Source: Ruminococcus flavefaciens
GTDB lineage: Bacteria > Bacillota > Clostridia > Oscillospirales > Ruminococcaceae
Assembly: GCA_902766595.1 (NCBI GenBank)
Contig: CACXEJ010000024.1
Span: forward strand, 1 to 35,833
Length of the DNA: 35,833 bases
Reading direction: 5' to 3'
Part shown: positions 1 through 7,455 of the stretch, piece by piece
How the letters are laid out: every line of letters starts with the position of its first letter
Numbering within the stretch: position 1 is the first letter of the stretch
Position numbers and translations under genes: made by a program
Notes under the pieces: generated by a model
The model's input: the letters and a program-made list of their open reading frames with translations, nothing else
The model's database searches: none
Told to the model about the DNA's origin: nothing

Positions 1-65
1 AACATCTGTCTGAATGCAAGACGACCGATACGGCCGAAACCATTAATAGCAACTTTAACTGACAT
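1..65 (-). CDS. gap: Glyceraldehyde-3-phosphate dehydrogenase, N-terminal fragment
   Basis: Only the first 21 codons are inside the window; the gene runs off the left edge. They begin MSVKVAINGFGRIGRLAFRQ, the N-terminal Rossmann NAD-binding signature (INGFGRIGR) of type I GAPDH, the glycolytic enzyme that oxidises glyceraldehyde 3-phosphate with NAD and phosphate. A strong ribosome site (GGAGGTAATT on the minus strand, 71-80) precedes the ATG, and a promoter lies at 99-127. The product call is secure from this signature; whether the remainder is intact cannot be seen. Confidence 0.88.
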   Translation of the reverse strand, partial: MSVKVAINGFGRIGRLAFRQM

Positions 66-98
66 TGGAAAATTACCTCCTAAATAATTTATATTCTT

Positions 99-127
99 AT
101 TATACCTCAACCCGGTAAATTTTTCAA
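99..127 (-). promoter_or_regulatory. Sigma-A promoter of gap
   Basis: On the minus strand TTGAAA (122-127), a 17-nt spacer, then TATAAT (99-104), about 34 nt upstream of the gap start codon. A small inverted repeat TGTGC-AAATA-GCACA (164-178) lies about 37 nt upstream of the -35 box and might be an operator; that part is speculative. Confidence 0.75.
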
Positions 128-339
128 GAGGTTAGATAAAAAAATAACAGGATTTTTACAAAATGTGCAAATAGCACAACTACATTGAGCTTTTGTTTTT
201 AAATATTGTGAAGAATTGTTGTAACATTTTGACGCTTTTTTCTATTCCATTTTTGTATAAAATGTAGTATAATAATAAGGAGATGTTTTTTGCGTTTTGA
301 ATATCTCGTTTAAACAAGCAACAGAAAGGCTGCGTTGTA

Positions 340-1074
340 ATGAATAATGATTTTGAAGAGATGATGTTCAGGAGCGTCCTCAGAGGCAGTGACTCTTCCA
401 ACAAGAGCGTGGTCTCGCTTGCTGTGTCCGGCATACTCAACTCCTGTGACAATGTTGAGGCAATGGTCGCGGATACCGAGGGCGGACTCTCTGAACTTGA
501 CAATATCAGAAACTGCTGTTCGCAGATCGTAAGGGCGATCGAGCTGAACGCTATGCTCTCTGCAAAAAATACAAATATCAGAGTGGTATCGGTGGACGAG
601 CTGCTTGATGAATTCATTGAGAGGTGCAGGGAGTTTGCAGGCGATGCGATAGAGATCGTCCGTACCGGTGAGAAGGAGCAGTTCGTCAAGGGCGATAAGA
701 CTCTCATTGAGTATATCCTTCTGTGCGGAGTCCGTGACGCTATCGACCGCTGCGGCAGTGCGATACTCAGTATAGGTTCAGAGCGCTCCGGCGGTCTCAT
801 AAAGATATTCACCGAGCCGGTCGGCGAGGTACAGTCAGCAGATGAGGACGATGTATATTTCAGGAACTATATAAGAGGTATCTGCAAGAGCTTCGCTGAC
901 AGGACCGGCGCTTCGTTCACCTTTGAAAACGGCAGATTTACCGTCGGTTTTTCGGAAATGCTCCAGGACGATATGCTCAGTCTCGGTATGAATTCCGACT
1001 ACACCGGGAAGCTCGAAGAGGATCCGACACTGCCCTTTGAGATAATGCTCGGAGTCAAGCGAAAGTATGATTGA
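340..1074 (+). CDS. Hypothetical protein with a degenerate histidine-kinase-like fold
   Basis: A 244-residue soluble protein with no signal peptide or membrane segment. I do not recognise a named family. Residues about 30-75 form a helical stretch that could correspond to a dimerisation helix pair but without an obvious phospho-acceptor His. Residues about 115-145 (DKTLIEYILLCGVRDAIDRC) resemble the N-box helix of GHKL ATPases, with the usual NLLxNA pattern eroded. The end (ASFTFENGRFTVGFSE) resembles the last strands of a kinase ATPase domain. Glycine-rich G1 and G2 boxes are not visible, so ATP binding is doubtful. The ribosome site AAAGG lies about 10 nt before the ATG. It stands alone, with a consensus promoter separating it from the CYTH gene. 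The kinase-like reading is an inference from pattern only. Confidence 0.6.
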   Translation: MNNDFEEMMFRSVLRGSDSSNKSVVSLAVSGILNSCDNVEAMVADTEGGLSELDNIRNCCSQIVRAIELNAMLSAKNTNIRVVSVDELLDEFIERCREFAGDAIEIVRTGEKEQFVKGDKTLIEYILLCGVRDAIDRCGSAILSIGSERSGGLIKIFTEPVGEVQSADEDDVYFRNYIRGICKSFADRTGASFTFENGRFTVGFSEMLQDDMLSLGMNSDYTGKLEEDPTLPFEIMLGVKRKYD

Positions 1075-1116
1075 GATAGGTTACAGCATTTTTAACAGAA
1101 TAATCTGAGATTTTTG

Positions 1117-1145
1117 TTGACAATCATCAAAAAAAGTTATATAAT
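1117..1145 (+). promoter_or_regulatory. Consensus sigma-A promoter upstream of the CYTH-phoH-ybeY-era cluster
   Basis: TTGACA (1117-1122), exactly 17 nt, TATAAT (1140-1145), a perfect consensus on both elements, 55 nt before the CYTH start codon. It probably drives the run of co-directional genes through recO. Confidence 0.88.
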
Positions 1146-1200
1146 ATAAGTGCGGCTTGAATAGCCGTAATTATCTGTTTTTCGGGAGTACATTATTAAT

Positions 1201-1713
1201 ATGTCAAAAGGACTTGAGATCGAACGAAAATTTCTCGTTGAACTGCCCAATCTGGACAGCCTCGATGTGAGAAGAAGGATAGCGATAACTCAGACCTACC
1301 TCAGCAGCGGAAAGAATAATTCCCAGCGCAGAGTCCGCAGAATAGACGAAAACGGCAGGGTGAAGTTCACCTATACCGAAAAGGTCTTTCTTACAGACGT
1401 GACGCGCGAGGAGAATGAATACGAGATAACCGAAAGGGAATACCGCGACCTGCTGGGACAGACCGATAAAAGATTTTCACCTGTGGAAAAGGTGCGCTAT
1501 TGCTTCGATTACCACGACCAGCTCTTTGAACTCGACACCTATCCGTTCTCCGGCGAGCTTGCCATTATGGAGCTCGAACTGGGTTCTCCGGAGCAGAAGA
1601 TAGACTTTCCGGATAATGTCCGCGTGATAAGAGATGTTTCGTCAGACAAGAAGTATTCAAACGCCGCTCTTGCTACCGCAGGCGCTTTTCCGGAGCAGCT
1701 CTCCGGATCATGA
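1201..1713 (+). CDS. CYTH-domain protein (triphosphate tunnel metalloenzyme family)
   Basis: A 170-residue protein starting with LEIERKFLV at residues 5-13, the EXEXK signature that defines the CYTH superfamily (adenylate cyclase CyaB, thiamine triphosphatase, inorganic triphosphatase). Further alternating basic and acidic residues on predicted strands (QRRVRR near 41-46, KFTYTEK near 54-60, ELDTYPFSGELAIMELEL near 117-134) fit the eight-stranded tunnel that binds triphosphate and metal ions. The length is typical of the stand-alone bacterial form, which is most often a tripolyphosphatase; the actual substrate cannot be read from sequence. The ribosome-site match (GGGAG) is rather distant from the ATG. 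It is followed 24 nt later by phoH. Confidence 0.85.
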   Translation: MSKGLEIERKFLVELPNLDSLDVRRRIAITQTYLSSGKNNSQRRVRRIDENGRVKFTYTEKVFLTDVTREENEYEITEREYRDLLGQTDKRFSPVEKVRYCFDYHDQLFELDTYPFSGELAIMELELGSPEQKIDFPDNVRVIRDVSSDKKYSNAALATAGAFPEQLSGS

Positions 1714-1737
1714 TAAGCTACGAAACGGAGTAATTCA

Positions 1738-2709
1738 ATGGCAGAAAAATTTCTGACAGTCAGCTCGCCGGAACAGCTTTCTGCTGTGTTCGGGAGCCTT
1801 GACGACAATGTCGGACGTATCAGGAAAGAATACGACGTTCTTATGGTCAGCCGCGACGGCGGCATAAAGCTCATCGGCGAAGAGGAAAATGTCGAGAACG
1901 CTGCAAGAGCAGTCCGCGCTCTTCTGACGATAAGCGGCAGGGGACAGGCTCTCAGCGAGCAGACGGTACGCTATGTCACCTCTATGGTCGCGGACGGCGC
2001 TGAACAGCAGCTCGAGGAGCTCGGCGGCGACGGCATATGTGTCACCGCTTCAGGAAAGATACTCCGCGCCCGCACCGTCGGACAGAAGCGCTACGTCGAG
2101 ATGATAAAGGACAACACCATCGTCCTCGGCATAGGACCAGCCGGCACCGGAAAGACCTACCTCGCAGTTGCTATGGCTGTAAAGGCTTTCCGCGAACACA
2201 AGATAAAAAAGATAATACTGACTCGTCCCGCAGTCGAAGCCGGCGAAAAGCTTGGCTTTCTGCCGGGCGATCTTCAGGATAAAGTCGATCCTTACCTCAG
2301 ACCGCTCTACGATGCTCTCTTCGACCTCTTCGGCGCGGAGAGCTTTGCGAGGTATATGGAAAAGGGCATTATCGAGGTCGCACCTCTCGCCTATATGAGA
2401 GGCAGAACGCTCGACGAAGCGTTCATAATCCTTGATGAAGCCCAGAACACGACTTCAGAGCAGATAAAGATGTTCCTCACACGACTCGGCAACGACAGCC
2501 GTATGGTCATCACAGGTGATATCACCCAGATTGATCTTCCGGACGCCAGAAAATCAGGACTTGTGGAAGCACTCAGAGTCCTCCGCGGCATCGACGACAT
2601 CGGTATCCATCGTTTCACCGAAAAGGACGTCGTCCGTCACAGACTCGTTCAGGACATCATCAAAGCATATGAAAAATTCAGCGAAGGGAGAAAAAATAAT
2701 AATGGCTAA
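1738..2709 (+). CDS. phoH: PhoH-family ATPase (YbeZ type)
   Basis: A 323-residue cytoplasmic P-loop ATPase of the PhoH/YbeZ family. Walker A is GPAGTGKT at residues 133-140, the Walker B region carries ILDEAQN near 232-238, and a downstream motif TGDITQIDLP fits the helicase-like fold. The N-terminal third is the KH-like region typical of this subfamily. The gene overlaps the start of ybeY by 8 nt. PhoH next to YbeY is a very conserved pairing, and family knowledge links both to rRNA maturation and ribosome quality control. A CGGAG ribosome site precedes the ATG. Intact, normal length. Confidence 0.95.
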   Translation: MAEKFLTVSSPEQLSAVFGSLDDNVGRIRKEYDVLMVSRDGGIKLIGEEENVENAARAVRALLTISGRGQALSEQTVRYVTSMVADGAEQQLEELGGDGICVTASGKILRARTVGQKRYVEMIKDNTIVLGIGPAGTGKTYLAVAMAVKAFREHKIKKIILTRPAVEAGEKLGFLPGDLQDKVDPYLRPLYDALFDLFGAESFARYMEKGIIEVAPLAYMRGRTLDEAFIILDEAQNTTSEQIKMFLTRLGNDSRMVITGDITQIDLPDARKSGLVEALRVLRGIDDIGIHRFTEKDVVRHRLVQDIIKAYEKFSEGRKNNNG

Positions 2710-3214
2710 ACTTAAGGTTTACGTTAAGAACAATCAGACAGAGGTGAAGGTGCCGGTAGGCATTCGTCTGCTCATCAGACGCTGCTGTCAGGCTGTGCTC
2801 ACTACTGAGAATTTCGGCAAGGATGCTGAGGTAAGCGTTTCTTTCGTAAGCAATAACGAGATCAAGAACCTCAATAAGATATACAGAAACAAGGACAGCG
2901 TTACTGACGTTCTCTCGTTCCCGCTCACAAGCGAGGACGGAACAGTCGAGGTGAACCCCGAGACAGGTGCAGTACAGCTCGGCGACGTAGTTATCTCGCT
3001 CGAAACTGCCGTAAAGCAGGCTCAGAACTACGGTCATTCTCTTGAGAGAGAGGTCGGCTTCCTGACTGTACACTCGATGCTCCACCTCCTCGGCTACGAC
3101 CACGAGACAAGTCAGCTCGACCAGCGCATTATGCGCGAAAAGGAGGAGTCCGTGCTCGAGAAGCTCGGCATCTCACGCGACGTAACTTTCGTTGTGAACG
3201 GAGATAACAACTGA
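2702..3214 (+). CDS. ybeY: Endoribonuclease YbeY (rRNA maturation factor)
   Basis: A 170-residue protein with the family signature HSMLHLLGYDH, giving zinc-ligand histidines H124, H128 and H134. YbeY is a single-strand-specific endoribonuclease involved in 16S rRNA 3'-end processing and ribosome quality control. I chose the ATG at 2702, inside the last codons of phoH, because it is preceded by an A-rich GGGAG ribosome site and gives the usual N-terminus; a longer in-frame extension to 2516 is only read-through of phoH sequence. The stop overlaps the era start codon by one base (TGATG), implying translational coupling. The dgkA and cdd genes often found between ybeY and era are absent here. 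Confidence 0.95.
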   Translation: MAKLKVYVKNNQTEVKVPVGIRLLIRRCCQAVLTTENFGKDAEVSVSFVSNNEIKNLNKIYRNKDSVTDVLSFPLTSEDGTVEVNPETGAVQLGDVVISLETAVKQAQNYGHSLEREVGFLTVHSMLHLLGYDHETSQLDQRIMREKEESVLEKLGISRDVTFVVNGDNN

Positions 3215-4107
3215 TGTCGAGAACTGCCTTCGTTACTATCGCCGGACGTACAAACGCCGGAAAATCCTCGCTGCTCAACGCTATCGTCGGTGAGAAGATA
3301 GCTTCCGTCAGCAGCAAGCCCCAGACTACCCGTACCCGTATCACAGGCATACGCAATATAGACGACGTTCAGCTCGTCTTTTTCGACACGCCCGGACTCC
3401 ACAAGCCCGTGAACAAGCTCAGCGAGCATATGCTGAACACAGTAAAGGAGTCCGTCAGCGACATAGATGCGGTAGTCTTTATGCAGGACTGCACCAAGAA
3501 GATCAACGATCAGGAGCTCGCCCTGCTGAAGTCTATGAACGCTTCAAAAATGCCGGTGATACTGGTCCTCAACAAGATAGATCTGCTCAGGAACAAGAAC
3601 GATCTCGCTCCTATGATCGCGGACTTCACCTCAAAGGCTGATTTTCAGGCGATAGTACCGGTCAGCGTTACCGAGAACAACGGCATAGACATTGTGATAG
3701 ACGAGATAATCAAGCTCTCGGAGGAGTCACCGCACTACTTCCCGGACGATATGATAACCGACCAGCCCGAAAAGGTGCTTGCAGCCGAGATGATACGCGA
3801 AAAGCTGCTCACTCTTCTCAATGACGAGGTGCCGCACGGTATAGCAGTCGGCGTCGAGGAGATGTCGGAACGCGAGGACAAGGACATTCTCGATATATCG
3901 GCAGTCATCTACTGCGAGAGGGAGTCCCACAAGGGAATAGTCATCGGAAAGGGCGGAGCTATGCTGAAAAAGGCTTCGACCGCGGCTCGTATCGAGCTCG
4001 AGGACTTCTTCCAGATCAAGGTCAACCTCAAGTGCTGGGTGAAGGTCAAGGAGGACTGGCGCAACCGCGAGGGCATCATCAGGAACTTCGGACTTTCTGA
4101 CAAGTGA
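3214..4107 (+). CDS. era: GTPase Era
   Basis: A 297-residue GTPase that binds 16S rRNA and assists 30S subunit assembly. G1 is GRTNAGKS at residues 11-18, G3 is DTPG at 58-61, G4 is NKID at 120-123. The C-terminal KH domain has the RNA-binding loop IGKGGAMLKK. G1 differs slightly from the common GRPNVGKS (T for P, A for V), which is a familiar clostridial variation. Translationally coupled to ybeY by a 1-nt overlap. Normal full length. Confidence 0.97.
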   Translation: MSRTAFVTIAGRTNAGKSSLLNAIVGEKIASVSSKPQTTRTRITGIRNIDDVQLVFFDTPGLHKPVNKLSEHMLNTVKESVSDIDAVVFMQDCTKKINDQELALLKSMNASKMPVILVLNKIDLLRNKNDLAPMIADFTSKADFQAIVPVSVTENNGIDIVIDEIIKLSEESPHYFPDDMITDQPEKVLAAEMIREKLLTLLNDEVPHGIAVGVEEMSEREDKDILDISAVIYCERESHKGIVIGKGGAMLKKASTAARIELEDFFQIKVNLKCWVKVKEDWRNREGIIRNFGLSDK

Positions 4108-4176
4108 TACCATTCATATTTCACGCCGGAACGGGCAGTATACATATCGTAAATATGTGACTGTGAGGTGTGAGCT

Positions 4177-4329
4177 GTGGTTATCGACGATCTATGGGAT
4201 AAATTTGCCGTCAGCGGAAGTATAGAAGATTATCTCCGGTATTCGGCACAAAAGGATACTGAAAATGATAATATCGGAAGGAATAGTTCTCCGGGAGAGG
4301 AATGTCGGCGAACAGGACAAATTTATTGA
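4177..4329 (+). CDS. YqzL-like small protein between era and recO
   Basis: A 50-codon gene with a GTG start. A good ribosome site, GAGGTG at 4165-4170, sits 6 nt before it. The predicted peptide has the pattern LWDKFAVSGSIEDYLRYS near residues 6-23, which matches the W-x-x-F-x-x-(T/S)-G-S-(I/V)-x-x-Y-L core of YqzL, a tiny protein of unknown role that lies at exactly this place (era-yqzL-recO) in many Firmicutes. Its 3' end overlaps the first 65 nt of recO in another frame, suggesting coupling. The assignment rests on motif plus synteny; the last 20 residues are poorly constrained because they share DNA with recO. Confidence 0.7.
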   Translation: MVIDDLWDKFAVSGSIEDYLRYSAQKDTENDNIGRNSSPGEECRRTGQIY

Positions 4330-5008
4330 TATACTCACAAAAGAGAGCGGAGTTCTCGAGGTCTCGGTGAAGGGTGCAAGAAAGATCACCGGAAAATCGG
4401 GCAGCTCCACTCAGCTTTTTGCGTATTCGCGCTTCTGCCTCAACCAGAAAGGGGAACGATATTTCCTCAACAGTGCAGAGCCAATACATATTTTTTACGA
4501 CCTGAGAAACTCGCTCAGCAGGATCTCGCTTGCATCGTATTTTGCTGATGTTCTGAGAGACTGTATAAATCCTGAGGCGCAGTCTGCGGATATTCTCAGG
4601 CTTTTTTTGAACTGCCTCCACTTTCTCGAAAAGGGAACGCGCAGTGAGGCTCAGCTCAAGGCTATTTTTGAGCTGCGTCTGATGTCGGAGATAGGCTATA
4701 TGCCGAATATCGTTATGTGCCTCGGCTGCGGAGCCTTCGAGCCGGAGGAGCTTTTTTTCTGCATTGACGACGGCAGCTTTTACTGCACAGAATGCTTTAC
4801 TGAAAATTCCGGTGAAAACTATTACAAGATAAATCTGCCCGTTCTGAATGCGGTAAGACATATCGTCCTTACCGATTTTGACAGGCTTTTCAATTTCAGA
4901 GTTTCTGACAGTTCGATGTCGGTGCTCGGGGAGCTCTCAGAAGCCTACCTGAAACACCACCTCGAACGCAGCTTCAGAACTCTTGACTTCTATAAATCCC
5001 TGCTGTGA
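4265..5008 (+). CDS. recO: DNA repair protein RecO
   Basis: A 247-residue protein of usual RecO length. The N-terminus (MIISEGIVLRERNVGEQDKF) is the OB-fold start that binds DNA and SSB. The central helical region follows, and a C4 zinc finger with CLGC near residues 156-159 and CTEC near 178-181 is present. RecO anneals complementary strands and, with RecR, loads RecA at gaps. An AAGGA ribosome site inside the preceding small gene (4252-4256) fixes the start at 4265. It lies 26 nt before mutS2. Confidence 0.93.
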   Translation: MIISEGIVLRERNVGEQDKFIDILTKESGVLEVSVKGARKITGKSGSSTQLFAYSRFCLNQKGERYFLNSAEPIHIFYDLRNSLSRISLASYFADVLRDCINPEAQSADILRLFLNCLHFLEKGTRSEAQLKAIFELRLMSEIGYMPNIVMCLGCGAFEPEELFFCIDDGSFYCTECFTENSGENYYKINLPVLNAVRHIVLTDFDRLFNFRVSDSSMSVLGELSEAYLKHHLERSFRTLDFYKSLL

Positions 5009-5034
5009 AACCACGGCAGCTTTAAGGAACAGCT

Positions 5035-7425
5035 ATGAATAAATACCTCAAAACACTCGAACTCGATAAAATACTCGAAATGCTGGCGGAGCTAACCTCC
5101 AACGAGGAGACCAGACGTATGGCGCTCGCAATACGTCCGGACACCGACCTTGCAGCAGTAAGAAAGGAATGCCTGAGAACATCTCAGGCTTTTGCGCTGT
5201 CTGTACAGTACGGAACGCCGCCGTTCAGCAATTTCAAGGACATATGCTCATCGGCTGCCCGTGCGAAGTCCGGCGCGGTCATCTCGCTGCGCGACCTTAT
5301 GGACATAGCTGCAATGCTGCGTCAGATAAAGGGACTCGCTGACTGGTACAGCCGCTGCGAGAACGTCGAGACGGACCTCGACTACCTCTTCTCGCGCCTT
5401 ATGCCGAATGACTGGCTGCTCGAAAAGCTCGAGCGCTCCATTGTTTCCGAGACCGAGATCTCGGACGCGGCAAGTCCGGAGCTCGCTGCGATACGCCGGA
5501 AGATAAACCGCGCAGGTATGCAGCTCCGTGAGACTCTCGACAAAATGATAAAGAACAAGACCACCCAGCAGTACCTTCAGGAGAGCACGGTAACTATCCG
5601 TGACGGAAGGTTTGTTCTGCCCGTAAAATCGGAGCACAGGGGACAGGTCGCAGGTCTTATCCACGATACCTCCGCAACAGGTCAGACCATTTTCATCGAG
5701 CCTATGGCTATCGTGGAAGCAAATAATGATATACGTCTGCTTGAGGGCAAGGAACAGGAGGAGATCGAGCGCATCATACGCGAGCTCTGCGGAAACTGCG
5801 GCGAATACGCGGATATACTCTGCGAGAATTACCGCGTATGCACCGAGCTGAACCTCTATTTTGCCAAGTCAAATCTTGCGGCGAAGCTGAAATGCTCGCT
5901 GCCCGAGATAACCGATGACGGCAGAATGTTCCTGAAAAAGGCGCGTCACCCGCTCATTGACAGAAACAAAGCAGTTCCGGTCGATCTGTCGCTCGGTGAG
6001 GAGTATCAGACGCTCATCATAACCGGTCCAAATACCGGCGGTAAGACGGTCGCTCTCAAGACAGCCGGACTCCTAAGCGCAATGACGATGTGCGGACTTA
6101 TGATACCTGTCGCGGACGGCAGCCGTATCTCGATATTCCGCCATATCCTTGCTGACATCGGTGACAGCCAGAGCATAGAGCAGAATCTTTCAACGTTCTC
6201 CTCTCACACAAACAAGGTCATCGAGATACTCGACACTGCGGACGAGAATTCGCTCGTGCTGCTTGACGAGCTCGGCTCCGGAACCGATCCGGTAGAGGGT
6301 GCAGCGCTTGCGGTAGCGATAATCCGCCGTCTTATGGAGAGCGGCGCCAAGATAATGGTCACAACTCACTATCAGGAGCTCAAGGTCTTTGCGATAGACA
6401 GCCCTAACGTCGAGAACGCTTCCTGCGAATTCGACATAGAGACTCTCCGTCCTACTTACCGGCTTATCGTGGGCTCGCCCGGAAAGTCCAACGCCTTTGC
6501 GATCTCCGAGAGTCTTGGTATGCCCTCGGATATAATCGAGGACGCAAAGGGACGTGTCAGCGAGGCTAATACCCGTCTCGAGGAGGTCATCGGCAAGCTC
6601 GAGGCTTCGCGTATCGAGCTGGAGCACCAGAAGGCTGAGATAAGCCGCCTGAAGGCTCTTGCCGCCGAGCACGAGGAGGCTCTCCGAAAGGAGCGTGATG
6701 AGCTCGAACGCTTCAAGGCAGACGAGCTTGAAAAGGCACGTCTCCGTGCGATGACCATAATCGAGCAGACCAAGGCTGAGTCCAACGAGCTGCTCGATGA
6801 GCTCGACAAGCTGCGCAAGGAAAAGGACAAGAAGGATTTCAGCGCGAACGTTTCCGGAATGAAGTCGCGTACCAAGCAGAGCTTCAACAAGATGTACGAC
6901 GCTGCAAATCCCGTTGACAAGCGCGATCCCAACGCGGACTACGTTCTGCCGAGAAAGCTGCGCCGCGGAGACACGGTATACGTCGTTGATCTCCAGCGCA
7001 AGGGAATAATTTCCGGCGATCCGGACGGCAGCGAGTTCGTATACGTTCAGATGGGTGTAATGAAAACAAAGATGAATATTTCGAGACTCCGCCTTGAAGA
7101 GCCTGAAAAGGTCACCTACGGCAGCAAACCGGTCAAGTCCGGTCGTAAGATGAACAAGATAGGCGTAAAGGCTGAACGCCGCGGCAAAATGGAGCTTGAC
7201 ATACGCGGCTGTGCCTGTGACGACGGAGTTTACCAGCTCGACTCATTCATAGATCAGGCTGTGATGTCGAATATCTCAACTATAACCATAATCCACGGCA
7301 AGGGTACCGGACTGCTCAGGCAGGCTGTACACCGCCGGCTCAAAGCACATCCATCCGTGAAGAGCTTCCGTCTCGGACTCTTCGGAGAGGGCGAGGACGG
7401 CGTTACGATAGCTGAACTCAAATGA
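5035..7425 (+). CDS. mutS2: Endonuclease MutS2 / RqcU
   Basis: A 796-residue protein of standard MutS2 length. Order of parts: N-terminal helical core, a MutS-type ABC ATPase with Walker A GPNTGGKT near residues 330-337 and the signature and Walker B region (LVLLDELGSGTDPVEG), a long charged coiled coil near 500-600, a KOW-like segment, and a C-terminal Smr nuclease domain containing LDIRG and the HGKGTGLLR motif. It lacks the mismatch-recognition domain of MutS1. Family work links MutS2 to suppression of recombination and to rescue of collided ribosomes. Codon use matches its neighbours. Confidence 0.97.
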   Translation: MNKYLKTLELDKILEMLAELTSNEETRRMALAIRPDTDLAAVRKECLRTSQAFALSVQYGTPPFSNFKDICSSAARAKSGAVISLRDLMDIAAMLRQIKGLADWYSRCENVETDLDYLFSRLMPNDWLLEKLERSIVSETEISDAASPELAAIRRKINRAGMQLRETLDKMIKNKTTQQYLQESTVTIRDGRFVLPVKSEHRGQVAGLIHDTSATGQTIFIEPMAIVEANNDIRLLEGKEQEEIERIIRELCGNCGEYADILCENYRVCTELNLYFAKSNLAAKLKCSLPEITDDGRMFLKKARHPLIDRNKAVPVDLSLGEEYQTLIITGPNTGGKTVALKTAGLLSAMTMCGLMIPVADGSRISIFRHILADIGDSQSIEQNLSTFSSHTNKVIEILDTADENSLVLLDELGSGTDPVEGAALAVAIIRRLMESGAKIMVTTHYQELKVFAIDSPNVENASCEFDIETLRPTYRLIVGSPGKSNAFAISESLGMPSDIIEDAKGRVSEANTRLEEVIGKLEASRIELEHQKAEISRLKALAAEHEEALRKERDELERFKADELEKARLRAMTIIEQTKAESNELLDELDKLRKEKDKKDFSANVSGMKSRTKQSFNKMYDAANPVDKRDPNADYVLPRKLRRGDTVYVVDLQRKGIISGDPDGSEFVYVQMGVMKTKMNISRLRLEEPEKVTYGSKPVKSGRKMNKIGVKAERRGKMELDIRGCACDDGVYQLDSFIDQAVMSNISTITIIHGKGTGLLRQAVHRRLKAHPSVKSFRLGLFGEGEDGVTIAELK

Positions 7426-7455
7426 TAAGGGATAATAAAAGAATGGGGTGAAAAA

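Noticed and set aside
164-178. Rex-type redox operator near gap
   Set aside because: The TGTGC/GCACA repeat has only 5-bp arms and does not match the Rex consensus flanks; kept only as a remark.
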